Of a stretch of 48,861 bases of DNA, positions 36,964 to 46,332 are shown one piece after another; the stretch's first letter is position 1; every line of letters begins with the position of its first letter. The stretch covers positions 1 to 48,861 of the forward strand of contig CANJPY010000031.1 in NCBI GenBank assembly GCA_947476255.1, read 5' to 3'. The DNA comes from Chthoniobacteraceae bacterium (GTDB lineage Bacteria > Verrucomicrobiota > Verrucomicrobiia > Chthoniobacterales > Chthoniobacteraceae). Position numbers and translations under genes: made by a program. The notes below the pieces were generated by a model that saw nothing but the letters and a program-made list of their open reading frames with translations, did not search any database and had not been told where the DNA came from.

Positions 36964-38042
36964 TCTTTGTGGATGAGTGGAGATATTTCGGAGGGTTTGA
37001 TTTCGCTGCGGCCGCCCCAGAATACGTTTGTATAACCAACTGGAATTCCGCAACTGGCAAGGTGGTTGTCAATGGCGGCTTTGTGTTCCAGAACGCGTCC
37101 TTTTTCCGTGCCGTGAGCCACGGACATGATGTTGACGTTATTAAAGTCAGGCCCGCCTTCGCGCCAGTAGCAGTGCGTGAGGATCTCGTGGCGGCCGACT
37201 TCGCCGCCTGCTTCTACCTCCCGCCCTTGAGGCACGGCCCAGTGGAACAAGGCGTTGAAGCGGGTGACACGGACTCCCGTTTGAGACGGTTTGACGTGTT
37301 CGAGGAACGTGGAAAAACGACCGATGACTTTGCGGGCCTGCAGGCTTTCAGCGATTTGAAAAAACTCTTCAATTTCAACCCCGGCCGCCTTGGCTCTGCC
37401 CGCCCAGGGATTGGGGACGAGTTCGGTTGGCTCAAATTCGCGTTTGATCTCCAACAGGACGCGCCATTCGAGGTCGTTGAGCGGGACGTTGTGAATCGGC
37501 ATCATCTGGGCGGCTTTTTCAATGCGGTCGCCCGGTTCGATTGTTTTTCTGCGGACATGGCCGACGCCGAGGGCGAAGATTCCGCGGGCGGGCATGAGTT
37601 TGTATTTTTCGCAACCGGTGTGGCGCATCAACTCCCGGCAGTGGACATCCATGGAGGTACCGACCGGCACCTTCAGCGTTGTCCAAAGGCGGTACTCGGA
37701 GCCGGGGGTTTGTTGGTCCGTGGAACGCACAACGACATGTCCGCTGAACGGATCCTGTTGGAACATGAAGTCGAAGGCGCTGTTGAGTTTTTCTTCGGCC
37801 ACTTTCCACGCGACCAGAGCCCCGTCGGCGAGGTTTGGGGCGATGAGTGTTTGGCGCACGCGTCGGATCGTTCCGGCTTCGAGCATCGCGCGGATGCGTG
37901 TGAGGACGGTGTCGAGATCAACGCCGGAGAGGCGGGATATTTCCAAAAATGGCTCGCGGACGAACCCCTGGATTTTGTCTTCTGAGATCGCGAGGATTTG
38001 CGAATTTACGGGGTCTGTGTGTTCGACGGAAACGAGGCTCAT
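36924..38042 (-). CDS. Two-domain Lrp/AsnC-type protein, siroheme decarboxylase-like
   Basis: A 372-aa protein with two repeats of a winged helix plus an AsnC/ligand-binding-like domain: residues about 10-165 (LEISRLSGVDLDTVLTRI) and about 185-340. The second half contains ILTHCYWREGGPDFNNVNIMS, similar to the haem/siroheme-binding segments of AhbA/AhbB. A fusion of the A and B subunits would convert siroheme to didecarboxysiroheme. A plain Lrp-type regulator is the alternative. I chose the ATG at 38042; a longer frame starts at 38096. It follows proS by 81 bp, with a siroheme-dependent sulfite reductase upstream. Confidence 0.72.
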   Translation of the reverse strand: MSLVSVEHTDPVNSQILAISEDKIQGFVREPFLEISRLSGVDLDTVLTRIRAMLEAGTIRRVRQTLIAPNLADGALVAWKVAEEKLNSAFDFMFQQDPFSGHVVVRSTDQQTPGSEYRLWTTLKVPVGTSMDVHCRELMRHTGCEKYKLMPARGIFALGVGHVRRKTIEPGDRIEKAAQMMPIHNVPLNDLEWRVLLEIKREFEPTELVPNPWAGRAKAAGVEIEEFFQIAESLQARKVIGRFSTFLEHVKPSQTGVRVTRFNALFHWAVPQGREVEAGGEVGRHEILTHCYWREGGPDFNNVNIMSVAHGTEKGRVLEHKAAIDNHLASCGIPVGYTNVFWGGRSEIKPSEISPLIHKEWLAKMQSLPPSA

Positions 38043-38123
38043 GGTGGGAAGAGTTGAGGGGTGGTGGTTCGAATTCGGCGTTGCAAGAATCTGCAACTGA
38101 GAAGTAAGTGCGACTTCGCGGGC

Positions 38124-39662
38124 CTAGTAAGATTTTGCGAAAAGCACCCTGCGCGCGCTGGGTTCGCCCGTAATGACGCAGCGACCGGGCTCCTCCGCTC
38201 CGGGAATCTGGCCCGGGGTGGGAATGCAGCGGATCGTGACTTTGAGGTCTTCTTTGATCTTGGCTTCGACTTCCGCAGAGCCGTTCCAATGAGCAAGGGC
38301 AAAGCCGCCGTGAATCTCCGGCTTGTCTGGATTCTTTGCGGTGAAATACGCGTAGAAGTCTTCCTTCGTATCGATACGCACCGTGTTTTCATCGCGGTAC
38401 GCGGTCGCCCGCGCGAGAAGCGTGGCTTGGATATCGTCGAGAATACCACCCACGGTTTCGAGAAACGCCGAGTGCGTGGGGAAGGTTTTTTCTTTGTGCG
38501 CACGGTCACGGCGCGCCACTGCTACGGTGCCTTTTTCGAGGTCGCGCGGGCCGATTTCAACGCGCAGGGGAGCGCCTTTTTTGATCCACTCCCAGTTTTT
38601 GGTGCCGCCGTTGACGTCCCTGGCATCGACCTCGACGCGAATGGGGTCGCCGTGGTAGCGGGTAGCGCGGAGTTTCGCCGCCAGAGCGTGCGCTGCCTCA
38701 AGGACGGCGGCACGTGTTTCTTCCTTTGGGACCACAGGGAGGATGACAACGTGGGCCGTCGCGACGCGGGGCGGCAGAATGACCCCGTCGTCGTCGCCGT
38801 GGGCCATGATCAAGGTTCCAATGAGGCGTGTGCTTACGCCCCAGCTCGTGGTCCATGCAAACTCCTGCGTGTTTGTGCGGGAAACGAATTTGATGTCGCT
38901 AGCTTTGGCGAAGTTTTGTCCGAGGAAATGCGAGGTGCCAGCCTGCACGGCCTTGCGGTCCTGTACCATGGCCTCGATACACAGCGTTTGCACAGCGCCT
39001 GGAAAACGTTCTCCCGCGCTTTTTTCGCCGGTGTACACGGGCAGTGCGAGATGTTCTCGCGCGAAGGTCTCGTAAACTCCGAGCATCCGGTTCGTTTCCT
39101 CTACCGCTTCCTCCTGGGTTTCGTGGGCGGTATGCCCCTCCTGCCACAAGAATTCCGCCGTTCTCAGGAACACACGCGGGCGCATTTCCCAGCGCACCAC
39201 ATTGGCCCATTGGTTGATGAGGATGGGAAGATCGCGGTAACTCTGCACCCATTTGGCGTAGGTGGCGCCGATGATGGTTTCGCTGGTGGGCCGGATGACG
39301 AGAGGCTCTGTGAGCTGCGAACTCGGCGCAGGGCGCAGGCTGCCATCAGGACCGGCTTCCAGGCGGTGATGTGTGACGACCGCACATTCCTTTGCAAAGC
39401 CCTCCACGTGCTCGGCTTCTTTGGCGAGATAGGAGAGGGGGATGAAAAGCGGGAAGTAGGCGTTTTTGTGGCCCGTGGCTTTGAACATGCCATCCAGCGT
39501 GTGCTGGATGTTTTCCCAAAGGCCGTATCCCCATGGCTTGATCACCATGCAGCCGCGAACGTCCGAAGGTTCAGCGAGTTCGGCGGCGCGTACGACTTGT
39601 TGGTACCACTCGGCGAAATCTGCGGAGCGGACGGGGGATATGGCGGAAGTGGGCTGGCTCAT
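38124..39662 (-). CDS. proS: Prolyl-tRNA synthetase, archaeal/eukaryotic type
   Basis: ProRS (512 aa) charges tRNA-Pro. It is the short form without the bacterial editing insertion. The N-terminal MVIKPWGYGLWENIQ, the PLVIRPTSETIIG segment, motif 2 (RWEMRPRVFLRTAEFLWQEG), motif 3 (WGVSTRLIGTLIMAHGDDDG) and the C-terminal tail ending in FAKSY match the archaeal/eukaryotic-like class. That class is also present in some bacteria. It lies 83 bp after cysI and before the AhbA/B-like gene on the same strand. Confidence 0.96.
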   Translation of the reverse strand: MSQPTSAISPVRSADFAEWYQQVVRAAELAEPSDVRGCMVIKPWGYGLWENIQHTLDGMFKATGHKNAYFPLFIPLSYLAKEAEHVEGFAKECAVVTHHRLEAGPDGSLRPAPSSQLTEPLVIRPTSETIIGATYAKWVQSYRDLPILINQWANVVRWEMRPRVFLRTAEFLWQEGHTAHETQEEAVEETNRMLGVYETFAREHLALPVYTGEKSAGERFPGAVQTLCIEAMVQDRKAVQAGTSHFLGQNFAKASDIKFVSRTNTQEFAWTTSWGVSTRLIGTLIMAHGDDDGVILPPRVATAHVVILPVVPKEETRAAVLEAAHALAAKLRATRYHGDPIRVEVDARDVNGGTKNWEWIKKGAPLRVEIGPRDLEKGTVAVARRDRAHKEKTFPTHSAFLETVGGILDDIQATLLARATAYRDENTVRIDTKEDFYAYFTAKNPDKPEIHGGFALAHWNGSAEVEAKIKEDLKVTIRCIPTPGQIPGAEEPGRCVITGEPSARRVLFAKSY

Positions 39663-39745
39663 GGAGAAATCAAAAGGGGCGGGCGATGCGCTCTTGTGCG
39701 GCTTTCACCGGTCACGTGTCGCCGCCAGCCCCTGGGATGAATGTT

Positions 39746-41455
39746 TTAGGCAGTGGGAACAGTGCCGATGCTGTGGAATGTGGCGTCTGCCGGCAGGACG
39801 GCTCTGTCACAGAAATCTCCGAAGCCTTCGCCTGCATGACGTTCGTTGCCGTAGCGTTGAATGATCGGAGCGAGCATCTTTACGGCGTCATCCAGCGTGA
39901 CACTCGGAGCTGCGAGGCGGTTCAGTCGCTCGCCATTGTATTTGGCCCCGAGGTAAAGCGCGTACTTGTTGGGGGCGCGCCCCACGAGTCCAATTTCTGC
40001 GAGGTATGGGCGGGCGCAGCCGTTGGGGCAGCCCGTCACACGGAGGCTCACGGCATCCTTGGTGACGCCGGCGGCTTCGAAAAGAGGCTCCAGCTTTTCA
40101 AGGAGCTGCGGGAGGATACGTTCGCTTTCCGCGAGCGCGAGCCCGCATGTGGGAAGTGCGACACACGACATCGCATTCAGGCGCAGTCTGGAACGCTCGT
40201 TTTCCTTGTGCAGGCCGTGTTTGAGCAGGATGGCTTCGATCTTCGGCTTTTGTGCGGGAGTGACTCCGGAGATCGTGACATTCTGGGAAGGGGTCAAGCG
40301 GAAGTCGCCCTGATGAATTTCCGCGATCTCGCGCAGGGCTGTTTTCATCGGCCAACCTGGTTCGTCCTTGATACGGCCGCTTAGAATATGGAGTCCGTAG
40401 AAGGAGGTGCCATCGGTGCATTCGTGCCACCCGTGTGGATCTTCGATGGTGGTGAAGTGGACGGCGCGGGCGGGGGCGAATTTGATTCCGGAGCGCTCTT
40501 CGACCTGGGCTTTGAACCATTCGATTCCACGGTCTTCAATCGTGTATTTGAGACGCGCATGCTTGCGGTTGGTGCGGTCTCCGTGGTCGCGCTGTGTGGT
40601 GAGGACGGCCTGGCCTACAGCGTTGACGTGGTCTGGGGTGATGAAGCCGAGGGAGTCCGCGAGGCGCGGATACGTTTCGGCATTGCCATGGCTCATGCCG
40701 AGGCCGCCGCCCACCGTGACGTTGTAGCCGACGAGCTTTTCGTTTTCGAGAATCGCGATGTAGCCCAGATCCTGGGAAAAGACGTCTACGTCGTTGGAGG
40801 GAGGCACCACGAACCCCGTCTTGAATTTGCGAGGGAGATAAGTGGGACCGTACATCGGTTCGTCTTCGCCCCCGGCCACGAGTTCGTCATCGAGCCAGAT
40901 TTCGTGATACGCGCGGGTTTTTGGAAGCGCAAATTCGCTCCAGGAAAGTGCGTCATTGTAGACCTGCTGCAGCGCGGCGGAACGCTCCGGATTGGGAGGG
41001 GCCATGACGTTGCGGTTCACATCTCCGCAGGCGGCAATGGAATCCAGGAGCGCTTGGTGCATTCTTTGAACAAGCGGCTTAACGTTGCCCTTGAGGATTC
41101 CATGAAATTGAAAGGTCTGACGCGTGGTCAAGCGCAGGGAAGGGCTGGCGAGTTCGCCTGCAAGGGTGTCGAGAACGAGCCATTGCGCGGGAGTTGCCAC
41201 GCCGCCGGGCAGGCGCACGCGGAGCATGAAGGAGAAAGCTTTTTCTTTACCTTCCTTTTTGAGTGCGTTGCGTTGATCGCGGTCGTCTTGAAGGTACAGG
41301 CCGTGAAACTTTGTCAACTGGCCGTTGTCGTCCGAGATCGCCCCCGTGGAGGCGTCTTGCAGGTCTGTGACGAGTGTGCCCCGGAGGAAGTTGGACGCGG
41401 CCTTGATGGTTTCGTTGGCCGCGAGGGGTTTGGGTGTGGACGAGTCGGAAATCAT
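39746..41455 (-). CDS. cysI: Sulfite reductase hemoprotein (CysI-type)
   Basis: A 569-aa assimilatory sulfite reductase beta subunit reduces sulfite to sulfide in six electron steps. The repeated ferredoxin-like/siroheme halves are visible (LRLTTRQTFQFHG and RLTPSQNVTISG). The 4Fe-4S/siroheme cysteines are in SCVALPTCGLALAE (about 430-437) and TGCPNGCARP (about 471-476). The N-terminus lacks any signal peptide, so it is cytoplasmic. No cysJ flavoprotein is adjacent. It sits between fabF and proS with gaps of about 105 and 83 bp. Confidence 0.95.
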   Translation of the reverse strand: MISDSSTPKPLAANETIKAASNFLRGTLVTDLQDASTGAISDDNGQLTKFHGLYLQDDRDQRNALKKEGKEKAFSFMLRVRLPGGVATPAQWLVLDTLAGELASPSLRLTTRQTFQFHGILKGNVKPLVQRMHQALLDSIAACGDVNRNVMAPPNPERSAALQQVYNDALSWSEFALPKTRAYHEIWLDDELVAGGEDEPMYGPTYLPRKFKTGFVVPPSNDVDVFSQDLGYIAILENEKLVGYNVTVGGGLGMSHGNAETYPRLADSLGFITPDHVNAVGQAVLTTQRDHGDRTNRKHARLKYTIEDRGIEWFKAQVEERSGIKFAPARAVHFTTIEDPHGWHECTDGTSFYGLHILSGRIKDEPGWPMKTALREIAEIHQGDFRLTPSQNVTISGVTPAQKPKIEAILLKHGLHKENERSRLRLNAMSCVALPTCGLALAESERILPQLLEKLEPLFEAAGVTKDAVSLRVTGCPNGCARPYLAEIGLVGRAPNKYALYLGAKYNGERLNRLAAPSVTLDDAVKMLAPIIQRYGNERHAGEGFGDFCDRAVLPADATFHSIGTVPTA

Positions 41456-41560
41456 GTCAGGGTGTTGAGAGTAATGGACGTTGCGCCAAAGGCTTGAAGT
41501 TCGGCGGCGTGGCGAATTGGAAAGGCACTGTTGCGAAGGACAACTGGAGCTGGAATGGAA

Positions 41561-42811
41561 CTAACCGGCAAAGGCGCGGAGAATGAGAGAGGCGTTATGC
41601 CCCCCGAATCCAAAGCTATTGTTGAGGCACGTCGTGACCTTGCGCTCTTTGGCTGTGAGGGCCGTAAGGTCAATGTCGCAGCCTTCGTCCGGGTCTTCCA
41701 AATTAATGGTCGGTGGCACGACCCCATGCTTGATGGCCAGTGCGCAGGCGATACTTTCCACAGCGCCCGCCGCCCCCAATAGGTGGCCGGTCATGGATTT
41801 GGTGGAGGACACGGAGATCTTGTGGACGTGCTCTCCAAAAACCGCTTTGACGGCGCGGATTTCACAGAGGTCCCCCACGGGAGTGGAGGTTCCGTGGGCG
41901 TTCACGTAGTCGATCTGATCCGGAGTGATCCCCGCTTTTTTCAAGGCCATCCGCATGCAGCGCTGGGCGCCCTCGCCGTTTTCGGGAGGTGAGGTCATGT
42001 GGTAGGCGTCAGCGGTGAGGCCGTAGCCGATGACTTCGGCATAAATTTGAGCGCCGCGTTTGGTGGCGTGTTCCAGACTCTCGAGCACGACGACGCCGGC
42101 GCCTTCACCCATGACAAAACCATCACGTCCTTTGTCAAACGGACGGGAGGCGCGCGCGGGTTCAGCATTGCGCGTGGAGAGGGCCTTCATGGCGCCGAAT
42201 CCTCCGATGCCCAGGGGAACGATCGCAGCTTCGGAGCCTCCGGCGAGAAAGGCGTCGGCATCTCCGTCGCGGATCATGCGCCAGGCTTCGCCCACGGCAT
42301 GGGCGGAGGTGGCGCAGGCTGAAACGGGGGCAAAATTTGGGCCCTGCAAGCCGAACTCCATGGAAACCAAGCCGCTGGCCATGTTGGAAATCATCATCGG
42401 AATCATGAACGGCGAGATGCGTCCTGGTCCTTTGGTGATGAGATTGGTGTGCTGGTCTTCGAGAGACTTGAGTCCTCCGATGCCTGAACCAAGGATCACA
42501 CCGAAGCGTTCTGGATCCTCAGGAGCGCCTTCGAGACCGGCGTCTGCCATGGCGAGTTTTGCGGCAGCCATCCCGAGTTGTGCAAAGCGGTCGGCGCGTT
42601 TGGCGTCTTTGGGGACTTTGAACCAGCTGGCAGGTTCGAATTTTTTAACCTCGCCTCCGATCTGGGTGTCGTAACCCGACACGTCGAACAGGGACACCCT
42701 GCCAATGCCACTGCGGCCATTGGTAAGATTATCCCAAAAGGTGCGCAGGTCAGACCCTACCGGACTGACCACGCCCATGCCTGTAATCACAACTCTGCGC
42801 GATAAACTCAT
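41561..42811 (-). CDS. fabF: Beta-ketoacyl-ACP synthase II
   Basis: FabF (416 aa) catalyses the condensing step of fatty acid elongation. The Cys-His-His triad is complete: C166 (VSACATS), H306 (NAHGTST) and H343 (TGHLLGAAGA). The N-terminal RRVVITGMGVVSPVG and C-terminal NSFGFGGHNAS are diagnostic. Length fits the family (about 413). No other fab genes are adjacent; an RluA-type gene lies upstream on the same strand and cysI downstream. Confidence 0.97.
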   Translation of the reverse strand: MSLSRRVVITGMGVVSPVGSDLRTFWDNLTNGRSGIGRVSLFDVSGYDTQIGGEVKKFEPASWFKVPKDAKRADRFAQLGMAAAKLAMADAGLEGAPEDPERFGVILGSGIGGLKSLEDQHTNLITKGPGRISPFMIPMMISNMASGLVSMEFGLQGPNFAPVSACATSAHAVGEAWRMIRDGDADAFLAGGSEAAIVPLGIGGFGAMKALSTRNAEPARASRPFDKGRDGFVMGEGAGVVVLESLEHATKRGAQIYAEVIGYGLTADAYHMTSPPENGEGAQRCMRMALKKAGITPDQIDYVNAHGTSTPVGDLCEIRAVKAVFGEHVHKISVSSTKSMTGHLLGAAGAVESIACALAIKHGVVPPTINLEDPDEGCDIDLTALTAKERKVTTCLNNSFGFGGHNASLILRAFAG

Positions 42812-42924
42812 AGGTACTCTAATCCACCAAACTTCCTGTCGATCGCGCCCGATGCAAACCCAAAGTGAGGAATGTCACGGGAGGGTTTGCTGAAAAGCGC
42901 GGATTGGTTTGGGTAAGTATTTAT

Positions 42925-43761
42925 TTATGAGGTTGTTCCATTAGGGTCGGCGCGGGTGAGCCCGTTGAGAAAACCTTGTAAGTCCTGCGGCAGAGGAATA
43001 TCCCAGGCCAGGCCGCTTTCCTCCAACAGGAGTCCGCAGGCGTGGAGAGCCTGGCGGTCGAGCCGCAGGCGGGACTCAAGGGCCGGAGTCCAACTGGTTT
43101 CGATGAACTCGAGGTAGCAATTTTCGTCGGCGCCGTAGATTTTGTCGCCCACGATGGGGTGTCCCGAGTGTGCGAGGTGCACTCGGATCTGGTGCATGCG
43201 CCCTGTGCGCGGCGTCGCCTTGACGAGGGCAAAGCGGTCGGAGGAATCGGTTTGAGAGTGGAGTCTGGAGAGCGTTTGGAAGGAGGTAAAAGCAGCGCTG
43301 CCTTCGGGATGGATGCACTGTTTGAGCCAGATTTTGGAGGCGGTTCGGGAGCCTTGGCGCAGAATTGGGGCGTCAACAACCCATTGGTCGTGTGCGGGCC
43401 AGCCGAAGACAATGGCGAGGTAACTCTTGCGGATTTTGTGCGCCTCCATTTGGCGGCAGAGGGCGCGCGCGGCATTGCGGCTCGTTGCCACCAGAGTCAG
43501 GCCGCTCGTTTCCCGGTCGAGGCGGTTAATGATCGAGATGCCTCCGCCATTGACCAGCTCAAAGGCAAGGAGATTACAAAGATAGTGCCAGAGCGTATTT
43601 TCATCCGAGGGTTTGCTGGGATGCGCCGCCATTTGCGCTGGCTTTTCGAGCACCAACCACCCTGGAAATTCTTCGATAATCCGAGGCCGGGATCTGGGCG
43701 CCGAGCGACGGCGGTGTTCCAAGGGGGCGTTCGCCGGGTGCGTTTGGGGTGTTGTATTCAA
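42925..43761 (-). CDS. RluA-family pseudouridine synthase
   Basis: A 278-aa enzyme that isomerises uridine to pseudouridine in rRNA or tRNA. The catalytic Asp is D82 in INRLDRETSG, and the later segments TPRTGRMHQIRVHLAHSGHPIVGDKIYG are typical. No S4 domain precedes it. The start is uncertain: the longest frame begins with a TTG at 43761, and no good ATG lies before the conserved FPGWLVLEKP region. Which RNA site it modifies cannot be inferred. fabF follows 113 bp downstream. Confidence 0.88.
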   Translation of the reverse strand: MNTTPQTHPANAPLEHRRRSAPRSRPRIIEEFPGWLVLEKPAQMAAHPSKPSDENTLWHYLCNLLAFELVNGGGISIINRLDRETSGLTLVATSRNAARALCRQMEAHKIRKSYLAIVFGWPAHDQWVVDAPILRQGSRTASKIWLKQCIHPEGSAAFTSFQTLSRLHSQTDSSDRFALVKATPRTGRMHQIRVHLAHSGHPIVGDKIYGADENCYLEFIETSWTPALESRLRLDRQALHACGLLLEESGLAWDIPLPQDLQGFLNGLTRADPNGTTS

Positions 43762-44045
43762 CGTGGAAGCGCACCATAGAAGGGTTTTCCAAAAAAATCA
43801 GCACTCTAATGGGCGTAGGAGGTCGGGCTGCGCGTGCGGATGCGGTAAAATGGACGGCGGGGTGAAGTCTTGGCAGGGTTCCCAGATTTCCCCTGACACT
43901 CCTCACGGAAATGAAACCTTCTGCTGAGTGGGTTAAGCGTCTGAGGCCCCCGCGTTAGTTTCACAAAAAGGGAGAGATTTTGAGGGGACTATCGAATACC
44001 CGTGGAAAGCGTAGTTGTTTTTGAAATCAAAAATAACAACCACCC

Positions 44046-45371
44046 ATGAACAAGACTGTGAGCCGCAACAGGGGATTGGGTGCTGAAAAAAGGACCGAAT
44101 GGTCTGCAGGGAAAAAACGACAATTTATGAGGAAGAATGATTTCTTAAAACCAAAGGTGTTGGCGACAGGGCTTCTGGTGGTTGTCACCGTCCTTTTTGC
44201 GCTCACCCGCTCCTTTGAAGACCGCTGGCCGTGGCTCGGGTGGGTCCGTGCTTTTTCTGAAGCAGCACTTGTGGGGGCACTCGCGGACTGGTTCGCGGTG
44301 GTTGCCCTGTTCCGGCATCCGCTTGGGTTGCCGATTCCCCACACTGCGATTATTCCGCGGCGGAAGAAAGAGATCGGCCAGACTCTGGGGAACTTCGTTG
44401 TGGAGAACTTTTTGAGCACTCAGACGGTGGGGCCATGGTTTGATAAACTTAATTTTGCATCCTATGCGGCCATTTTTTTAAAGGAACACGGTGAGCGCCT
44501 GGCGCGCCATGCGGCTGATTTTATTCCCGGGCTCCTCTCTGGGTTCAACCAGCACAAGGTTGCGGCGTTGGTGTTCGGTCAACTGCGCTCCATGATTGAA
44601 CGAATGCCAGCAGCGCCGGCGCTCGGCGAAATCATTGACTACTTTACCCGTGACGGAGCCCATGAAGCCGTTCTGAACCATGTGCTGAGCCTTGCAAGCG
44701 AGTTGGTGAAAAGCAACAGGGACCGGATTCAGGCGGAGATTGCGGCGGAGGTGCCCCTGCCGGACCTGCCTCTGCTAGGGGATCTCAAACAGGTGGTGGC
44801 CGATTATATTGCGGATAAAACGGTGTCTCGGATTTGCGAGAATCTCGTGGAAGCTTCTGAAAACTCGGAACATGAATTGCGCCGCTCTTTCAGGTTTTGG
44901 GTGGGCGCGCAAGTGCAACGGTTGCGAAGCTCTCCCGCGTACTTGGAAAAGGGGGAAGAAATCAAGCGGCGCATCTTAAGCGATCCTGCGCTTGTGGAGT
45001 ATGTGAGTCATGTTTGGGAGGGAATCCAGTCGGCTCTGCTTGAGGACGTAAAGTCAGGCGATTCCAAAGTGCAGACCGCGCTTGCAGACTTTGTGCGAGG
45101 GATCGGGGGCCGTCTAGAGGCGGACGCCGAATTGCAGGATACATTCAACGCGAGCATCAAGCGATGGGCCTTGGAGCTTCTTTCAGAGCACCGCGGTTCG
45201 ATTCAACGGCTGATTGCTGATACGGTGGATGCGTGGGAGGCGCAAAGCATGGTGGCCAAAGTTGAGGATGCAGTGGGAGCTGATCTGCAGTTTATCCGTT
45301 TGAATGGGACCCTCGTTGGAGGGCTTGTGGGACTTTTGTTGCACGGCTTCCAGAAAATTGTCTGGCGGTAA
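44046..45371 (+). CDS. DUF445 family membrane-associated protein
   Basis: A 441-aa protein of the DUF445 (YjiN-like) family. A transmembrane segment (about 39-53) precedes the family hallmark EAALVGALADWFAVVALFRHPLGLPIPHTAIIPRRK region (about 70-107). Most of the remainder is helical, and a second hydrophobic helix lies at the C-terminus (LVGGLVGLLLHGF). The function of the family is unknown. A start at Met28 (44127) would give a more usual N-terminus. A 7-bp tandem repeat and a terminator follow the stop. Confidence 0.9.
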   Translation: MNKTVSRNRGLGAEKRTEWSAGKKRQFMRKNDFLKPKVLATGLLVVVTVLFALTRSFEDRWPWLGWVRAFSEAALVGALADWFAVVALFRHPLGLPIPHTAIIPRRKKEIGQTLGNFVVENFLSTQTVGPWFDKLNFASYAAIFLKEHGERLARHAADFIPGLLSGFNQHKVAALVFGQLRSMIERMPAAPALGEIIDYFTRDGAHEAVLNHVLSLASELVKSNRDRIQAEIAAEVPLPDLPLLGDLKQVVADYIADKTVSRICENLVEASENSEHELRRSFRFWVGAQVQRLRSSPAYLEKGEEIKRRILSDPALVEYVSHVWEGIQSALLEDVKSGDSKVQTALADFVRGIGGRLEADAELQDTFNASIKRWALELLSEHRGSIQRLIADTVDAWEAQSMVAKVEDAVGADLQFIRLNGTLVGGLVGLLLHGFQKIVWR

Positions 45372-45390
45372 CGCAAGGAGCCGGCTTAAG

Positions 45391-45453
45391 AGGGCAGAGG
45401 GCAGAGGGCAGAGGGCAGAGGGCAGAGGGCAGAGGGCAGAGGGCAGAGGGCAG
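45391..45453. repeat. 7-bp tandem repeat, nine copies
   Basis: The unit agggcag is repeated nine times without interruption from 45391 to 45453, starting 20 bp after the DUF445 stop. It is a simple-sequence array, intergenic and likely variable in copy number. There are no spacers, so it is not a CRISPR. Confidence 0.95.
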
Positions 45454-45508
45454 AGAGGGGGCAGGGCCGCGCGTGGCGCACAGGCGCACGGTCAATGCAG
45501 CGCTGGGC

Positions 45509-45557
45509 AAAAAAAGAGCGCGCTCACCGAAGAACCGGAGGGCGCGCTTTGTTTTGT
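45509..45557. terminator. Bidirectional terminator
   Basis: A run of A is followed by a GC-rich arm (agagcgcgctc), a loop of about 14 bases and the complementary arm (gggcgcgcttt) with a T-rich tail (gttttgtt). It therefore has a U-tract on either strand. It lies between the convergent DUF445 and XRE-regulator genes. Confidence 0.75.
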
Positions 45558-45638
45558 TGGGAGTGGTGTGAGTGTCGGGTAGACAGCTGAAACCCTGCCG
45601 CGATGTACGTTTGAGGAAGAGCGTTCGTGCGGAGGAGC

Positions 45639-46103
45639 TCAGTGCTCGAGACTATCGCGGCGGTGATCCCAGCGCCCTGATTTGTTGCGGTGGGCGACGG
45701 CGTAGAAGAGTTCGAGGATTTTTCGCACCTCGGGCCAACGGAGTGCCAGTTTTGCGAAATAAACCACCTGCTTTTTGAGCTCTGGGCTGAGGGACTCTGG
45801 AAGTTCAGGTTCGGAATCAAGCGGTTTGAGCTTGCCCCCCTCGACGGCGTTGATCTGCACCACCGTGTCGAAACGAGGCGGTACCTGATCCTTCAAATAT
45901 GCGGTCAACAGGTCGCTCTGGTAGCCCTCTGGGAGCGATTCCAAAATGCGGCCTACCGTGGCGGAGTCCGGCGAAGATTTGCCGCTCAACCAGCGCGATA
46001 CATTCGCAGGATCTGTCGCAAGCCTGTTGGCGAACTCTTGCTGTGTCCAATTCTGCTCCTTCAAAAGTTCGATTAACGATGTTCTAAAACGGTGCATGTG
46101 CAT
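45639..46103 (-). CDS. XRE-family helix-turn-helix regulator
   Basis: A protein of 154 aa from the chosen start, with an N-terminal HTH_3/XRE DNA-binding domain (about residues 3-60: LLKEQNWTQQEFANRLATD, then PANVSRWLSGKSSP). The C-terminal region of about 90 residues has no recognised motif. The frame is open to 46157, with alternative Met starts at 46127 and 46097; no clear ribosome-binding site decides. It is divergent from the MFS transporter gene, which it might regulate, and converges on DUF445 across a terminator. Confidence 0.8.
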   Translation of the reverse strand: MHMHRFRTSLIELLKEQNWTQQEFANRLATDPANVSRWLSGKSSPDSATVGRILESLPEGYQSDLLTAYLKDQVPPRFDTVVQINAVEGGKLKPLDSEPELPESLSPELKKQVVYFAKLALRWPEVRKILELFYAVAHRNKSGRWDHRRDSLEH

Positions 46104-46332
46104 TAAATTATTCGCAGAAGGGTTCATTGCAAGCGGAAGTAAGCAGATTGTAAACATTTGTTAGGGCCGAATTTTTAAAGGGTTGCAAATGAAGGTTGTG
46201 TGGCGGGCAAGGTGCGGGTTAGATATTCTTGTGAGTTGTTAAAGGCGTGTAAAAGTGCTTGTCAAAGTCTGCTTTGCCTGTTGAAAAATAGTTCTCTGTA
46301 ACGTATTCGGCCAAGAATGTTTATAAATCTCT

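Noticed and set aside
36774..37985. 403-aa open frame antisense to the AhbA/B-like and lipoate-ligase-like genes
   Set aside because: Shadow frame rich in Gly/Phe/Asp without motifs.
38061..39740. 559-aa open frame antisense to proS
   Set aside because: Covers a clear tRNA synthetase on the other strand; no recognisable protein.
40388..41497. 369-aa open frame antisense to cysI
   Set aside because: Shadow of the sulfite reductase gene.
45292..45510. Repetitive 72-aa open frame over the 7-bp array
   Set aside because: It is a by-product of the tandem repeat, whose unit length keeps several frames open.
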